The notes: generated by a model from the letters alone, not told the origin. Counted from the first letter of the stretch, positions 44,065-53,578 are shown. The stretch: DNA of 64,000 nucleotides from CAVONB01 sp963697205 (GCA_963697205.1 CAVONB010000008.1:186001-250000), one strand, 5' to 3'. Numbers and translations are program-made.

Positions 44065-45312
44065 GTGGACGCCGCCTCTGCCCCTGTCGCCATCGATACC
44101 CGGCCGACGCCGCGCCAGCGCGCGTTCGAGATCCTCGAGCATGGCCGCCGGCGCGATATGGCCTCGCGCATGGTCGACCGGGCTCTGGTCGCGCTGATCC
44201 TGGCCAACGTCGTCGGCACGATCCTGTCGACCGTTCCCGAGGTCGCCGCCCGCTACGGCGGGCTCCTGACGCTGTTCGATCGCCTGTGCGTCGCTGTGTT
44301 CGCGGCCGAGTACGCCGCCCGGATCTGGGCCGCCCCTGAGCATCCCCTCCTGCGCCACCACGGTCCTGCCCTGTCGCGACTCTCGTTTGCCGCAACGCCG
44401 TTGATGCTGATCGATGCGCTGGCTCTCGTGCCGTTTCTGCTGGAGCAGGCCTGGCCCGCCGCGCCGCTCCTCGTCCTGACCCGGCTCGTGCGGTTCCTGA
44501 AGCTCGCCCGCTACTCGCCAGCGCTTGCCACGATCGGTCGGGTCATCGCCGCGGAATGGCGCGCGCTGCTCGCCTGCATCGTGATCCTGATGGGCGTCAT
44601 GATCGCTGCGGCCGCCGTCATGCTGGCCGTCGAAGGGCGCGTCCAGCCGTCCCAACTCGGCGACATGCCCAAGGCCATGTGGTGGTCCGCATCAATGCTT
44701 GCGAAGATCGGCGGCGGCGAGATCGCACCCTCCACCGCCGTCGGCCGCGTCGTGGCCGCCGTCACCGTCATGCTCGGTATCTTCTGTTTCGCCCTGCCCG
44801 TCGCCATTCTCGGCCGTGGCTTCTACGAGGAGATCCGCCGCCGCGACTTCGTCGTCACCTTCGCGATGGTCGCACGCGTGCCGCTGTTCTCCGGCCTGAA
44901 AGCAGCGACCATCGCCGATCTCGTCGGCATGTTGCGCGCCCGCACGGTGCCTGCCGGCACGACCATCGTGCGCAAGGGGGAACGCGGCGAGGCCATGTTC
45001 TTCATCGCCAGTGGGGCCGTCGACGTGCAATCGGGCCCCGCCAGCGTGCGCCTGGGCGAAGGCGACGTCTTCGGCGAGATGGCGCTGCTGACGCGCGCGC
45101 CGCGCAACGCCACGGTCACCGCAGCGGCAACCACGGACCTGCTGGTGCTCGACACCGACGATTTCGCCCGACTGGTGGAGCGCCTGCCGCACGTGCGGGC
45201 CGCCGTCGAGACCGTCGCACTCGGCCGCAGCGGGGCAGATGAGGCGTCGCCGCCGGCGGCGCCGGCACCCGCTCCACTGGCCGCGAGGGCACCATCCGCG
45301 CCCCCGGGCTGA
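44065..45312 (+). CDS. Cyclic-nucleotide-gated ion channel with non-canonical filter
   Basis: This 415-residue six-helix channel of the MloK1 type has hydrophobic segments near 36-57, 68-88, 108-128 and an S4-like basic helix LTRLVRFLKLARY near 138-150. A pore region and a cyclic-nucleotide-binding domain (about 270-380) follow, with GEGDVFGEMALLTRAPRNATV containing the phosphate-binding Arg. The selectivity filter is KIGGGE (residues 214-219) instead of T-x-GYGD, so it may not be K+-selective. The start is GTG at 44065. Confidence 0.88.
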   Translation: MDAASAPVAIDTRPTPRQRAFEILEHGRRRDMASRMVDRALVALILANVVGTILSTVPEVAARYGGLLTLFDRLCVAVFAAEYAARIWAAPEHPLLRHHGPALSRLSFAATPLMLIDALALVPFLLEQAWPAAPLLVLTRLVRFLKLARYSPALATIGRVIAAEWRALLACIVILMGVMIAAAAVMLAVEGRVQPSQLGDMPKAMWWSASMLAKIGGGEIAPSTAVGRVVAAVTVMLGIFCFALPVAILGRGFYEEIRRRDFVVTFAMVARVPLFSGLKAATIADLVGMLRARTVPAGTTIVRKGERGEAMFFIASGAVDVQSGPASVRLGEGDVFGEMALLTRAPRNATVTAAATTDLLVLDTDDFARLVERLPHVRAAVETVALGRSGADEASPPAAPAPAPLAARAPSAPPG

Positions 45313-45373
45313 CGCACGCACGCAAACCTGCTTAATAGTGGCCACCGATCGATCTGGTGGTGAGGGAGCGCTC

Positions 45374-46024
45374 ATGTTCTACGAGACGGCAACGAACAAG
45401 CATGGCCTGAAGCACGACCCCTATAAGGCCTTGGCGGCGCCGCGCCCCATCGGCTGGGTATCGAGCCTGAGCAAGGATGGCGTCTGCAATCTCGCGCCCT
45501 ATTCGTTCTACAACGCGGTCAGCGAGAAGCCGCACTATGTCGTGCTCGGCTCCGCAGGGCGCAAGGACAGCCTGACCTTCATCGAGGAGACCGGCGAGTT
45601 CGTCTGCAACCTCGTCTCCTACGACCTGCGCGATCAGATGAACACGACCTCCGCGCCGGTCCCGCGCGGCGTCGATGAGTTTCCGCTGGCCGGACTGACG
45701 GCGGTCAAGTCGCACATCGTCAAGCCGCCACGCGTCAAGGAGAGCCCGGCCGCCTTCGAGTGCCGCCACTGGCAGACGATCCACCTGCCGCCGGCCACCC
45801 CAGAGGGCACATCCAACAACTTCCTGATTATCGGCCTCGTCGTCGGCATCTACATCGACGACCGCTTCGTCAAGAACGGGATCGTCGACACTGGCGCCAT
45901 GAAGCCGATGGCGCGGCTCGGCTACATGGACTACGCGGTGGTGACGCCCGACGTCATGATGACCATCCACCGTCCCACCGTCGACGCCGACGGCAAGCTG
46001 GTGCCGCCCAAGGCCGCCGAGTAG
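45374..46024 (+). CDS. Flavin reductase family protein
   Basis: This 216-residue split-barrel FMN-binding protein has the family opening APRPIGWVSSLSKDG and SFYNAVSEKPHYVVLG. A long loop with HWQTIHLPPATPEGTSNN follows, and the C-terminal DYAVVTPDVMM is present. It probably supplies reduced flavin to a partner mono-oxygenase, but none is adjacent. The start at 45374 has GGGAG seven bases upstream. It converges on the RTX gene. Confidence 0.9.
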   Translation: MFYETATNKHGLKHDPYKALAAPRPIGWVSSLSKDGVCNLAPYSFYNAVSEKPHYVVLGSAGRKDSLTFIEETGEFVCNLVSYDLRDQMNTTSAPVPRGVDEFPLAGLTAVKSHIVKPPRVKESPAAFECRHWQTIHLPPATPEGTSNNFLIIGLVVGIYIDDRFVKNGIVDTGAMKPMARLGYMDYAVVTPDVMMTIHRPTVDADGKLVPPKAAE

Positions 46025-46095
46025 CCGGGACCCGTCCGGGCCATGGCGCGGCGGCAGAGTGGCATCCGATCGCCCGCCGCGTACCGCCCGGTGTG

Positions 46096-48297
46096 TCACA
46101 CCACGAAGTCGCCGTTGCCGAGGTCGGCAGCGGCCAGATTGGCGATGGTGATGCGCTCGTCGGCGGCGTCGAACTGGATGACGGTGCTGAAGCCCGTCCC
46201 GTTGGGCACTTGCAGGATCGACGCGACCGCATCGAGTTCGGCGAACGTGTCGATGCCGAGCGCCCGGAGGTCGAGTTTGTCGGTGCCGTCGACGAAGTCG
46301 TAGATCTTGTCCTGGCCGAAGTCGGGCGCGAAGCGGAACGTGTCGGCACCCGCGCCACCGATCAGGTGGTCGTCGGTCGTGCTGCCCTCGATCACCTGCG
46401 AGCCCGCCCCGCCGACGACTTGCTGTCCGCCGCCGTTGACCCCAGCATCCCAGAATGTACGGAAGATCTGCGTCACGCCGCCCGCGTACTCCCGGTCGAC
46501 GTGTGTCCAGGACCGGCCAGTGCCGTCAGACATGTCCGTCGTCGTCTCCAGACGCAGGACGCCGGCCTCGAAGAACTGCTCTACGCGCGTGTCGTCACCG
46601 GTCTCACCCGCGCCATTGGTGTCGCCGTCGTTGATCGTATCGACGTAGGTGACGACACCGTTCTCCAGATACGTCGTGATCGTCGCGTAGGTGCGGTGCT
46701 GCAGATTGTCGACGTTGAGGATGCGGGTGGCAAGCCCCGTCGTCGGGTCGAAGGTATGCCGCAGGATCACCCCGTTGCTCGCGACGTCGTCGAACACCTG
46801 CGTCTGCGACAACGGCTGCGCGAGCGCGTTGTAGAACGCGTCGATGAAGGCGAAGGGTTTCACCTTTGCGTTGTCTTCGTAACGCAGGCGCATCCCGCTT
46901 CCGAAGGCCGTCGCCGTAACGTCGGCAAAGCCGGGATGCGACCAGGTGACGGTTTCGACACCGGAGTCGAGCAGTAGGTGACGGACGACCTCCGGGGTGA
47001 TGTCGCCAGCTTCGGCGATATGGACGGTGTCGTCCAAACCCGCCGCATTCGAGATCAGCGCGGCCTGCGCGACGTCTGCGACCGTCAGTGTCGTGGCGAC
47101 CGCATCGGTGAGCACGATCGCCTCTACGCCCTCGAGCGTGACCCCGGCAAGGGACACTACTCCGCCGCCGTCCACGTAGAGCGTGTCGAGGCCCGCCCCG
47201 CCGTCGATCGCCTCGCCGGCGGCAAAATCCGCCCCCGAACCGCGAAACTGGTCGTCGCCCGTGCCACCATCGAGCGTGTCGGCACCGAGGCCGCCCACGA
47301 TCGTGTCGGCATCGTCGCCGCCGAGGATGACGTCACCGCCAGCCGATCCCGTGACGCTGTCGCGGCCAGGCCCCGCATCGAACGCCACGCCGACGTTCTG
47401 CGTTGTGCTCAGAGTCACCGTGTCGTTGCCGGCCAAAGCCTGGCTAGCCGCGCCGGAGTTGACACGCGCAAGGTCTATAGCGTTGAGGTCGACCGTGTCG
47501 TCGCCCGACGTGAACGGCCCGAACGGATCGAGGAACACCGTCGATGCACTCGCAACGCTGAACAGGCCCGCGTTGTCGTCGATATAGAGCGTATCGGTAT
47601 TGGGGTCGTAGGTCGTGACGTTGACGTAGTCGCTGCCGGGAAGGAACGTATCGAACGTGTAGCCGACGTTGGTCACATCGCCGGTCGCGATATCGACTGC
47701 CACGCTAACGCCGGTGGAATTGTAGTTGGTCGCCATGAACAGCGTGCCGTTGACGACGAACGCATAGCCGTCGGCGCTGGTGTTGAAGGAGACCGATGAG
47801 GTGACGTTGAGGTCGGTATCGAGATGGAACAGCGTCCACGTCGTCGCATCGACCCGCCCGAGCGCGAGGAGATCGGTGCCGTCGAGGAAAACGCTCGGCC
47901 CGCTGAATCCGCCCCAATCGAAGTCGAACGCGCCCGATCCGTTGCCGCCGGTGATGCCGGGCAGCGGCGCGCCCACGGCCTCGACCGCGCCGGTCGCCGC
48001 GTCCCAGCGCACGATGAAGCTGTCGGAGGGCGTGGGAAACAGGCCGCCAGTGTATCCGCGCCCGTAGATATCGCCGTCGAGCGCAACGAAATAGGTCCCG
48101 CCGATCGTGTAGTCGAGCAGGTTGAATTGGGAATCGACCACGTGGGACTCGAACGCCACCGGGTCGTCGTAGCGGTAGACGAGCGTGTTGGCGAAGTAGC
48201 TCGTACGTTCGTAGAACACCCGGCGAATGGGGTCGTAGGCGAACGATGTGTGGTACGCTGTGGAATCCGAATGGTACGTCGTCGTTACGCTCGACAT
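46096..48297 (-). CDS. RTX-type secreted calcium-binding protein
   Basis: This 733-residue protein has an N-terminal beta-propeller-like half rich in DxxTG and GYAFVVNGTLF motifs. An RTX array near residues 315-365 follows, with GG-x-G-x-D repeats (GGLGADTLDGGTGDD). A long linker precedes a second RTX-like patch near residue 650 (GGAGADTFRFAPDFGQD) and a C-terminal haemolysin-type secretion region. It lacks an N-terminal signal peptide, as expected for type I secretion. No ABC/HlyD exporter genes adjoin it. GGGGGAG lies upstream of the start at 48297. Confidence 0.85.
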   Translation of the reverse strand: MSSVTTTYHSDSTAYHTSFAYDPIRRVFYERTSYFANTLVYRYDDPVAFESHVVDSQFNLLDYTIGGTYFVALDGDIYGRGYTGGLFPTPSDSFIVRWDAATGAVEAVGAPLPGITGGNGSGAFDFDWGGFSGPSVFLDGTDLLALGRVDATTWTLFHLDTDLNVTSSVSFNTSADGYAFVVNGTLFMATNYNSTGVSVAVDIATGDVTNVGYTFDTFLPGSDYVNVTTYDPNTDTLYIDDNAGLFSVASASTVFLDPFGPFTSGDDTVDLNAIDLARVNSGAASQALAGNDTVTLSTTQNVGVAFDAGPGRDSVTGSAGGDVILGGDDADTIVGGLGADTLDGGTGDDQFRGSGADFAAGEAIDGGAGLDTLYVDGGGVVSLAGVTLEGVEAIVLTDAVATTLTVADVAQAALISNAAGLDDTVHIAEAGDITPEVVRHLLLDSGVETVTWSHPGFADVTATAFGSGMRLRYEDNAKVKPFAFIDAFYNALAQPLSQTQVFDDVASNGVILRHTFDPTTGLATRILNVDNLQHRTYATITTYLENGVVTYVDTINDGDTNGAGETGDDTRVEQFFEAGVLRLETTTDMSDGTGRSWTHVDREYAGGVTQIFRTFWDAGVNGGGQQVVGGAGSQVIEGSTTDDHLIGGAGADTFRFAPDFGQDKIYDFVDGTDKLDLRALGIDTFAELDAVASILQVPNGTGFSTVIQFDAADERITIANLAAADLGNGDFVV

Positions 48298-48312
48298 GCC
48301 GCAACTCCCCCA

Positions 48313-48377
48313 CCGTGCGAACAGCACGGCTCACATGAATACGCCACGCAACATCGCGCACGGCGCTGCGCCGTGCG
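48313..48377. repeat. Two hairpins upstream of the RTX gene
   Basis: CCGTGC-GAACA-GCACGG (about 48313-48329) and CGCACGGCG-CTG-CGCCGTGCG (48357-48377) lie 15-80 bases before the RTX start on its transcribed side. They could form leader hairpins. No regulatory match was recognised. Confidence 0.5.
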
Positions 48378-48581
48378 GCGTAGGGCTGGGTGCTGTAATC
48401 GGAATGGCCTCTCCGCCGCCCCCGCAGTCAGATAATCAGACCGCGCCGCGCACGGCAACAGGGATTTTCCACCAAAGGTTGCGGCGTGCCGCAGTGACAA
48501 CACCAGCGCATTGAGGCGGGCGGTATGCCCGCGACCGGCCGCTGGCCGGCGATGCCATGCGGGGACGCGACGCCGGCGACG

Positions 48582-49058
48582 TCAGCCCTTGTCGCGCAGC
48601 AGCCGCGCCTTCTGGCGCTGCCAGTCGCGTTTGGCCGCATCCTCGCGCTTGTCGTGCAGCTTCTTGCCTTGCGCCAGTGCCAGGCGCAGCTTGGCGATGC
48701 CGCGCTTGTTGAAGTAGAGCTCGAGCGGGATCATCGTCATGCCCTGCCGCTCGACCGCGATCCTGAGCTTGTGGATCTCCTTCTTGTGCAGCAGAAGCTG
48801 CCGGCGCCGGCGCGGATCGTGCTGGAAGAAGCGGCCCGCACTCTGCAGCTCGGGAATGTGCGCGTTGATCAGCCAGATGCCGCCTTCTTCCACGGAGGCA
48901 TAGCTTTCCGCGATGTTGGCCTGGCCCGAGCGCAGGGATTTGACCTCGGTGCCCGTCAGCGCGATGCCGGCCTCCCAGGTCTCCTTGATCGCATACTCGA
49001 AGCGGGCCTTGCGGTTCTCCGCGATCGTCTTGCGGCCGTCATCGTTGCTGGCCGCCAT
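48582..49058 (-). CDS. smpB: SsrA-binding protein
   Basis: This 158-residue tmRNA-binding protein rescues stalled ribosomes. The signature IAENRKARFEYAI at the N-terminus, the central LTGTEVKSLRSGQANI, and the basic C-terminal tail KLHDKREDAAKRDWQRQK are all present. The start at 49058 is standard. The gene lies 42 bases after the end of dapA on the same strand, and dapA-smpB is a conserved pair in alphaproteobacteria. RNase R, its functional partner, is at 3712-6192. Confidence 0.97.
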   Translation of the reverse strand: MAASNDDGRKTIAENRKARFEYAIKETWEAGIALTGTEVKSLRSGQANIAESYASVEEGGIWLINAHIPELQSAGRFFQHDPRRRRQLLLHKKEIHKLRIAVERQGMTMIPLELYFNKRGIAKLRLALAQGKKLHDKREDAAKRDWQRQKARLLRDKG

Positions 49059-49100
49059 GGCGTACCTGCGCCCTTTCGCCGGTTGTGCGTGGTGGTGGGG

Positions 49101-50004
49101 CTACTCGGCGGCCTTCGCCGACAGCAGTCCGCTTTGCGCCAGTGCCGCGTCGACCACCTTGCGCGTGGCGTCCGAGATCGGCGCCAGCGGCAGCCGCGTC
49201 TCCGCGGTGCACAGGCCGAGGCGCGAGGCCGCGTACTTCACGGGGCCCGGGCTCGTCTCCACGAACAGTGCGTCGTGCAGCGGCATCAGCCGGTCCTGCA
49301 AGTGCGAGCGCGGTCTTGTAGTCGCCGGCAAGGCAGGCCTTCTGGAAGTCCGCGCACAGGCGCGGCGCGATGTTCGACGTCACCGAGATGCAGCCCTGGC
49401 CGCCGTGGACGTTGAAGCCGAGCGCGGTCGCATCCTCGCCCGACAGCATCACGAACGGCGCCTTGCCCGCCGCCCGGCACGCCAGCCGCTGCTGGGAGGC
49501 GCGTGCCATGTTGGCGGTCGCGTCCTTGACGCCGATGACGTTCTTGAGCTCGAAGCAGCGCGCCATGGTGTCGACCGACATGTCGATCACCGAGCGGCCG
49601 GGAATGTTGTAGATCACGATCGGCAGGTCGACGGCGTCGCTGATCGCCTTGAAGTGCTGGTAGAGGCCTTCCTGCGTCGGCTTGTTGTAATAGGGCGTGA
49701 CGACGAGCGCGGCGTCGGCACCGGCCGTCTTGGCGTGCTCGGTCAACTCGATCGCCTCGGCCGTGGAGTTCGAGCCCGTGCCCGCGACCACCGGTACGCG
49801 CTTCTTGGCCGCCGCGATGCACAGTTCCACGACCTGCATGTGCTCGTCGTGCGACAGCGTCGGGCTTTCGCCCGTCGTGCCGACCGGCACCAGGCCGTTG
49901 GTGCCCTCCGCGATCTGCCACTCCACCAGTCGCTTGTAGGCCTCCTCGTCGACCTTGCCGTTGCGGAACGGAGTGATGAGCGCCGTCAGTGATCCCTTGA
50001 GCAT
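49101..50004 (-). pseudogene. dapA: 4-hydroxy-tetrahydrodipicolinate synthase, interrupted by one frameshift
   Basis: Two frames give one protein of 300 residues. The first, from ATG 50004, has the DapA marks GTTGESPTLSHDEH, VVAGTGSNSTAEAIELT, the catalytic Tyr in TPYYNKP and the Schiff-base Lys in VIGVKDAT. The frame breaks near 49300: minus-strand GCACTTGCAGG should be GCACTGCAGG. The second frame (ending at 49101) then reads LQDRLMPLHDALFVETSPGPVKYA, split around this motif, to the end. DapA catalyses the first step of lysine and diaminopimelate synthesis, and its loss would normally be lethal, so the extra base is probably a sequencing error. The smpB gene follows. Confidence 0.9.
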
Positions 50005-50463
50005 CCTGGTCTCCCTGGCCTCCGCCGCCAGCGATCGCCCCTATGACGAGCCGCTTCGGCGTAGCGTCTTGGCCGTGGCCTCGTATTGTACGTGTCGCGT
50101 CCGTGCCGCCGGAGCGCACCTTGCGCCGCCCTGCGCGCGGGAAACGCAAGATTAGGCGCTCGCAGTCGGGCTCGCAAGACGCAAACCCTGGGTTCTCCGG
50201 CGCGATCTGGCGGCAACCGGCTTCCACGGCGCCCGGCGCCGCCGGCTTGCGTTCCCGCCCGTGGACCCGCAACCCAATCCCGCGCCATGCCCCGTCCGGA
50301 TAACACAGACCGGCCATTTTCCATTTTTGGCCATATCCGTCTGCCAGCGCTAAGGTGCCGGCGCAAAGTTGGCTGCATGCGTTGTCGACCGCCGTCCGAC
50401 GGCAAGCGACGAGGTGAGGTGAGCGCAGAGGGGTTGGCCGTGAGGTCCGCACACGACGACAAC
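50005..50463. other. Divergent region between dapA and the lytic transglycosylase
   Basis: About 460 bases with no convincing gene. The region holds both promoters. Its reading frames are interrupted or antisense. A candidate ATG for the lytic transglycosylase lies at 50464 (see that entry). Confidence 0.5.
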
Positions 50464-50557
50464 ATGAGGTCCGCCTCACCGCCGTGCGCTGGCCGCCGCG
50501 CTCGCGCTCGCCTGCGCGGTCGCCACGTCGCAGCGGCCCCGCCCGCACACGCCCAAG

Positions 50558-52732
50558 GTGCTGCCGCAAGGTTCCGCCCAAGGCGCGGCGCAGCCACCGC
50601 TGCCCGAGCGCGCCGCTGCGCCCCCGCCTGCGCCCCACGCCGCACCGCCGCCGGCCCTGCCCGAAAAGAAGCCGCCGCCGCCCCCGCTCACCCCTGAGGC
50701 CGCCTACTACGCCGACCTCAACCGTCTCCTTGCGCCGCTGATCGTGATGGCGCCGGCGCCTGAGGACTTGAAGAATGTTGCCGAGGCGACGCGCGCCGTC
50801 GCTGCCCACGACCTGATCCGCTTCCGCCTCGCGCGCGACCAGATCAAGGACGACGCGGCCCAGCGGCTGACCGACTGGTATCGCCTGCGCTCGGGCTACG
50901 GCGAGGCGGCCGAGTACCGCGCCTTCCTCGACGCCCACCCCGACTGGCCCAACCGCAGCCTGATGCGCCGCCGGATGGAGGAGCGGCTGTTCACGTCGGG
51001 CGGCACGCCCGCCGAGATCCGCGCCTACTTCAAGGACGGCTCGCCCGAAACCGGCCCCGGCTATGCCGCGCTCGCCTCCGCCGCTCTGGCGGAAGGCCAG
51101 CAGGCCGAGGCGCACAAGCTCGCCGCCAAGGCCTGGCGCGAGTTCGACATGCCCGCCACGCTGGAGACGGGCTTTCTTGAGCGCTTCGGTGCGCTGCTGA
51201 CGCCGGCCGATCACAAGTGGCGCCTCGACGACATCCTGATCGACGAGATCCGCTGGAAGCGCTCGCGCAACGAGCGTGCCGCCTTTGCGCGCCGCCTGAT
51301 CCCGCTGTTGCCGGAGGCCGCACGACCGGCCGCCGAGGCCCGCCTTGCCGTCTTCCTCAAGACGCCCAACGCGGCCCAGTTGATGGCCAAGCTGCCGGCC
51401 GACCCCGACGACCCCGCCAAGATCGACTGGGGCCTCGTCTATCACCGCATCCAGATGCTGCGCCGCGCCGACAAGTGGGCCGACGCCTTCGCCTTGATGA
51501 AGAAGGCCCCGACCGAGGTCGAAAAGATCGTCAGCCCCGACGACTGGTGGGAGGAGCGGCGCATCCTCGCGATGGAGGCGATCCGCCAGAACAACGCCAA
51601 GCTCGCCTACGATCTCGTCCGCTACGCCGGCCCGCTCAGCGTCAATCCCCTGAAGGAGCAGGCCTTCACCGCCGGCTGGATCGCGCTGCGCCATCTGGCC
51701 AGCCCCAAGACGGCGATCGTGCACTTCACCACCATGCGCGAGGCCGCTGACGGCCCCCTGAGCCGCGCCAAGTCGCAGTATTGGCTCGGCCGTGCCCACA
51801 CGCGCCTGGGCGATGCCGCCGCCGCGCGCCAAAGCTACGAAGGCGCCACCCGCGAGTTCGACACCTTCCACGGCCAGCTCGCCCGCCAGATCCTGAAGCC
51901 CGGCCCGCAGAGCCTGCCCGTCGGCCCGCCGGCAACGCCGACGGCCGAGGAGGTCAAGCGCTTCACCACCAGCGACGCCGTGCGCGCCACCGTCATCGCG
52001 CAAAAGGCCGGCCTCTCCGGCATCATCACGCGCACGTTCATGGCCAACCTCCGGCGGATCGCGCCCAGCGAAGCGGGCTTCGCCATGGGCGCCCATCTCG
52101 CCGAGGCGCTGGGCGACACGCAGATGTCGCTGCGCATCGGCAAGAGCGCGATCGCACAGGGCAAGAACCTCGCCTATTACGCCTATCCCGTGCACCCGTT
52201 CCCCGCCTATACGCCCTTGAGGCCGCCGCCGGAGTCCGCGATCCTCCTGGCCATCGCCCGCCAGGAGAGCGAGTTCAACCCGACGATCGTGTCGGGCGCG
52301 GGCGCGCGCGGTCTGCTGCAGGTGATGCCGATCACCGCGCGTCACGTCTGCCGCGACTACAAGATCAAGTGCGACATCTCCAAGCTCAACAGCGACAAGC
52401 CCTACAACGCCAAGCTCGCCTCCGCCTACATCGCCGACCGCATGGCCGAGTTCTCCGGCTCCTACGTGCTGACGCTTTCGGGCTACAACGCCGGCCCCGG
52501 CCGCACGCGCCAGTGGATCCGCCAGCTCGGCGACCCCCGCGACGCCAACGTCGATCCCCTCGACTGGATCGAGCGCATCCCCTTCCAGGAGACGCGCGAG
52601 TACGTGGCCAAGGTTCTCTCAAACATTCAGGTCTATCGCGCGCGCCTGGGCGAAGGCGAAAAGGCGTTGCGCCTCACCGACGATCTCGCCCGCGCCCGCC
52701 GCCTGCCCGCTCGCGCCGCAACCGGCAACTGA
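50558..52732 (+). CDS. Soluble lytic murein transglycosylase (start uncertain, possible indel)
   Basis: A 724-residue open frame encodes a Slt70-type enzyme. A Pro-rich leader and a helical TPR-like superdomain (residues about 60-480) precede the SLT catalytic domain (about 560-690), with the catalytic Glu in ARQESEFNP and the motifs GARGLLQVMP, YNAGPGR and PFQETREYV. It cleaves peptidoglycan, making 1,6-anhydromuropeptides. The frame starts at GTG 50558, but an in-frame signal-like stretch (HRRALAAALALACAVATS) runs from about 50477. An ATG at 50464 in another frame would supply the start if one base in 50470-50483 were extra. The gene is divergent from dapA. Confidence 0.9.
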   Translation: MLPQGSAQGAAQPPLPERAAAPPPAPHAAPPPALPEKKPPPPPLTPEAAYYADLNRLLAPLIVMAPAPEDLKNVAEATRAVAAHDLIRFRLARDQIKDDAAQRLTDWYRLRSGYGEAAEYRAFLDAHPDWPNRSLMRRRMEERLFTSGGTPAEIRAYFKDGSPETGPGYAALASAALAEGQQAEAHKLAAKAWREFDMPATLETGFLERFGALLTPADHKWRLDDILIDEIRWKRSRNERAAFARRLIPLLPEAARPAAEARLAVFLKTPNAAQLMAKLPADPDDPAKIDWGLVYHRIQMLRRADKWADAFALMKKAPTEVEKIVSPDDWWEERRILAMEAIRQNNAKLAYDLVRYAGPLSVNPLKEQAFTAGWIALRHLASPKTAIVHFTTMREAADGPLSRAKSQYWLGRAHTRLGDAAAARQSYEGATREFDTFHGQLARQILKPGPQSLPVGPPATPTAEEVKRFTTSDAVRATVIAQKAGLSGIITRTFMANLRRIAPSEAGFAMGAHLAEALGDTQMSLRIGKSAIAQGKNLAYYAYPVHPFPAYTPLRPPPESAILLAIARQESEFNPTIVSGAGARGLLQVMPITARHVCRDYKIKCDISKLNSDKPYNAKLASAYIADRMAEFSGSYVLTLSGYNAGPGRTRQWIRQLGDPRDANVDPLDWIERIPFQETREYVAKVLSNIQVYRARLGEGEKALRLTDDLARARRLPARAATGN

Positions 52733-52879
52733 CGAACGTCAAAGCGATTGCCTCGCCCATGGCAAAATAGCTGCTCCACGCTCAATGGGTCCAATCGCTG
52801 GATTGATACCACGCGCGAGGCCTGCGGATTTTGATGTCCCGCGCCGCTTGTGTCGGACGATACTTTCTTCGCGCCCGCG

Positions 52880-53578
52880 CTATTGACCCCGATCAGTCAT
52901 GAGCAGAGCTGACGACGACGAGGTGTCATACCGATAAATCCACGACCCGAGGCGGCGAGTGTCTGATCGCCTCTTCTGGACCGCTCTAGCAATGTCCGCG
53001 CGAGCGCTATCAAGTGCACCCGGGTTCGTCCTGTCGATGACCGCCCTAGTCATGACTTGGAGCGCCGCAGTCTTCGCGCGCACTGAGAGGAGCCGGACCG
53101 GCCTGACCTCACTCGTCTCCGTCGGCACTGCGGCACCCATGCTGTTGAGATGACCACGAGGGCCGTAGCCCAGAAGCAGCTTCGCCTCGAACGTTTCGAC
53201 ATTGGGAGAAGAGAACTCGACCGGCTGAATACAAAACGTGATGCCAATCAGCGGCTCGGTTTTGCCGCGCGGGGGATCGAAAGAAAGGCTGAGTTCGACG
53301 CCATCAACAACAACGGCCGCATCTTGCAGGAACGGCAACAGCGGTTTGTCCGTACCGGAAGCGATCATGATCGCGGCGAGGGCGCCGACACCTATACATC
53401 CGACCGCCGCCCGCCGTTGCCGTGCGGACGCATTCGCGACGGCCTCCCGGCCGAGGTCAAATGCCTCTGCAGGCAACGCGAACCAGCGGTGACATGCGTT
53501 GCAGCGGGCGTCCTGACGACAATACGGGAGCGCGGAGAGGTCATGCTCCGCACTGCACATGGGGCAAACAATCAGCAT
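52880..53578 (-). CDS. Membrane protein with N-terminal zinc ribbon, lower GC
   Basis: This 232-residue protein begins MLIVCPMCSAEHDL with a second pair CNACHRW, likely a zinc ribbon. A single membrane helix (near residues 60-77) follows and then a soluble domain without a recognised family. Its base composition is visibly lower in GC than its neighbours, suggesting horizontal acquisition. The start at 53578 is used; a GTG nine bases upstream is possible. It converges on the lytic transglycosylase. Confidence 0.7.
   Translation of the reverse strand: MLIVCPMCSAEHDLSALPYCRQDARCNACHRWFALPAEAFDLGREAVANASARQRRAAVGCIGVGALAAIMIASGTDKPLLPFLQDAAVVVDGVELSLSFDPPRGKTEPLIGITFCIQPVEFSSPNVETFEAKLLLGYGPRGHLNSMGAAVPTETSEVRPVRLLSVRAKTAALQVMTRAVIDRTNPGALDSARADIARAVQKRRSDTRRLGSWIYRYDTSSSSALLMTDRGQ

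Noticed and set aside
49286..52345. A long antisense open frame of about 1000 residues opposite the lytic transglycosylase
   Set aside because: It is composed of Arg/Gly/Ala-rich shadow sequence of a high-GC gene with no family match, while the plus-strand frame has a complete catalytic domain.
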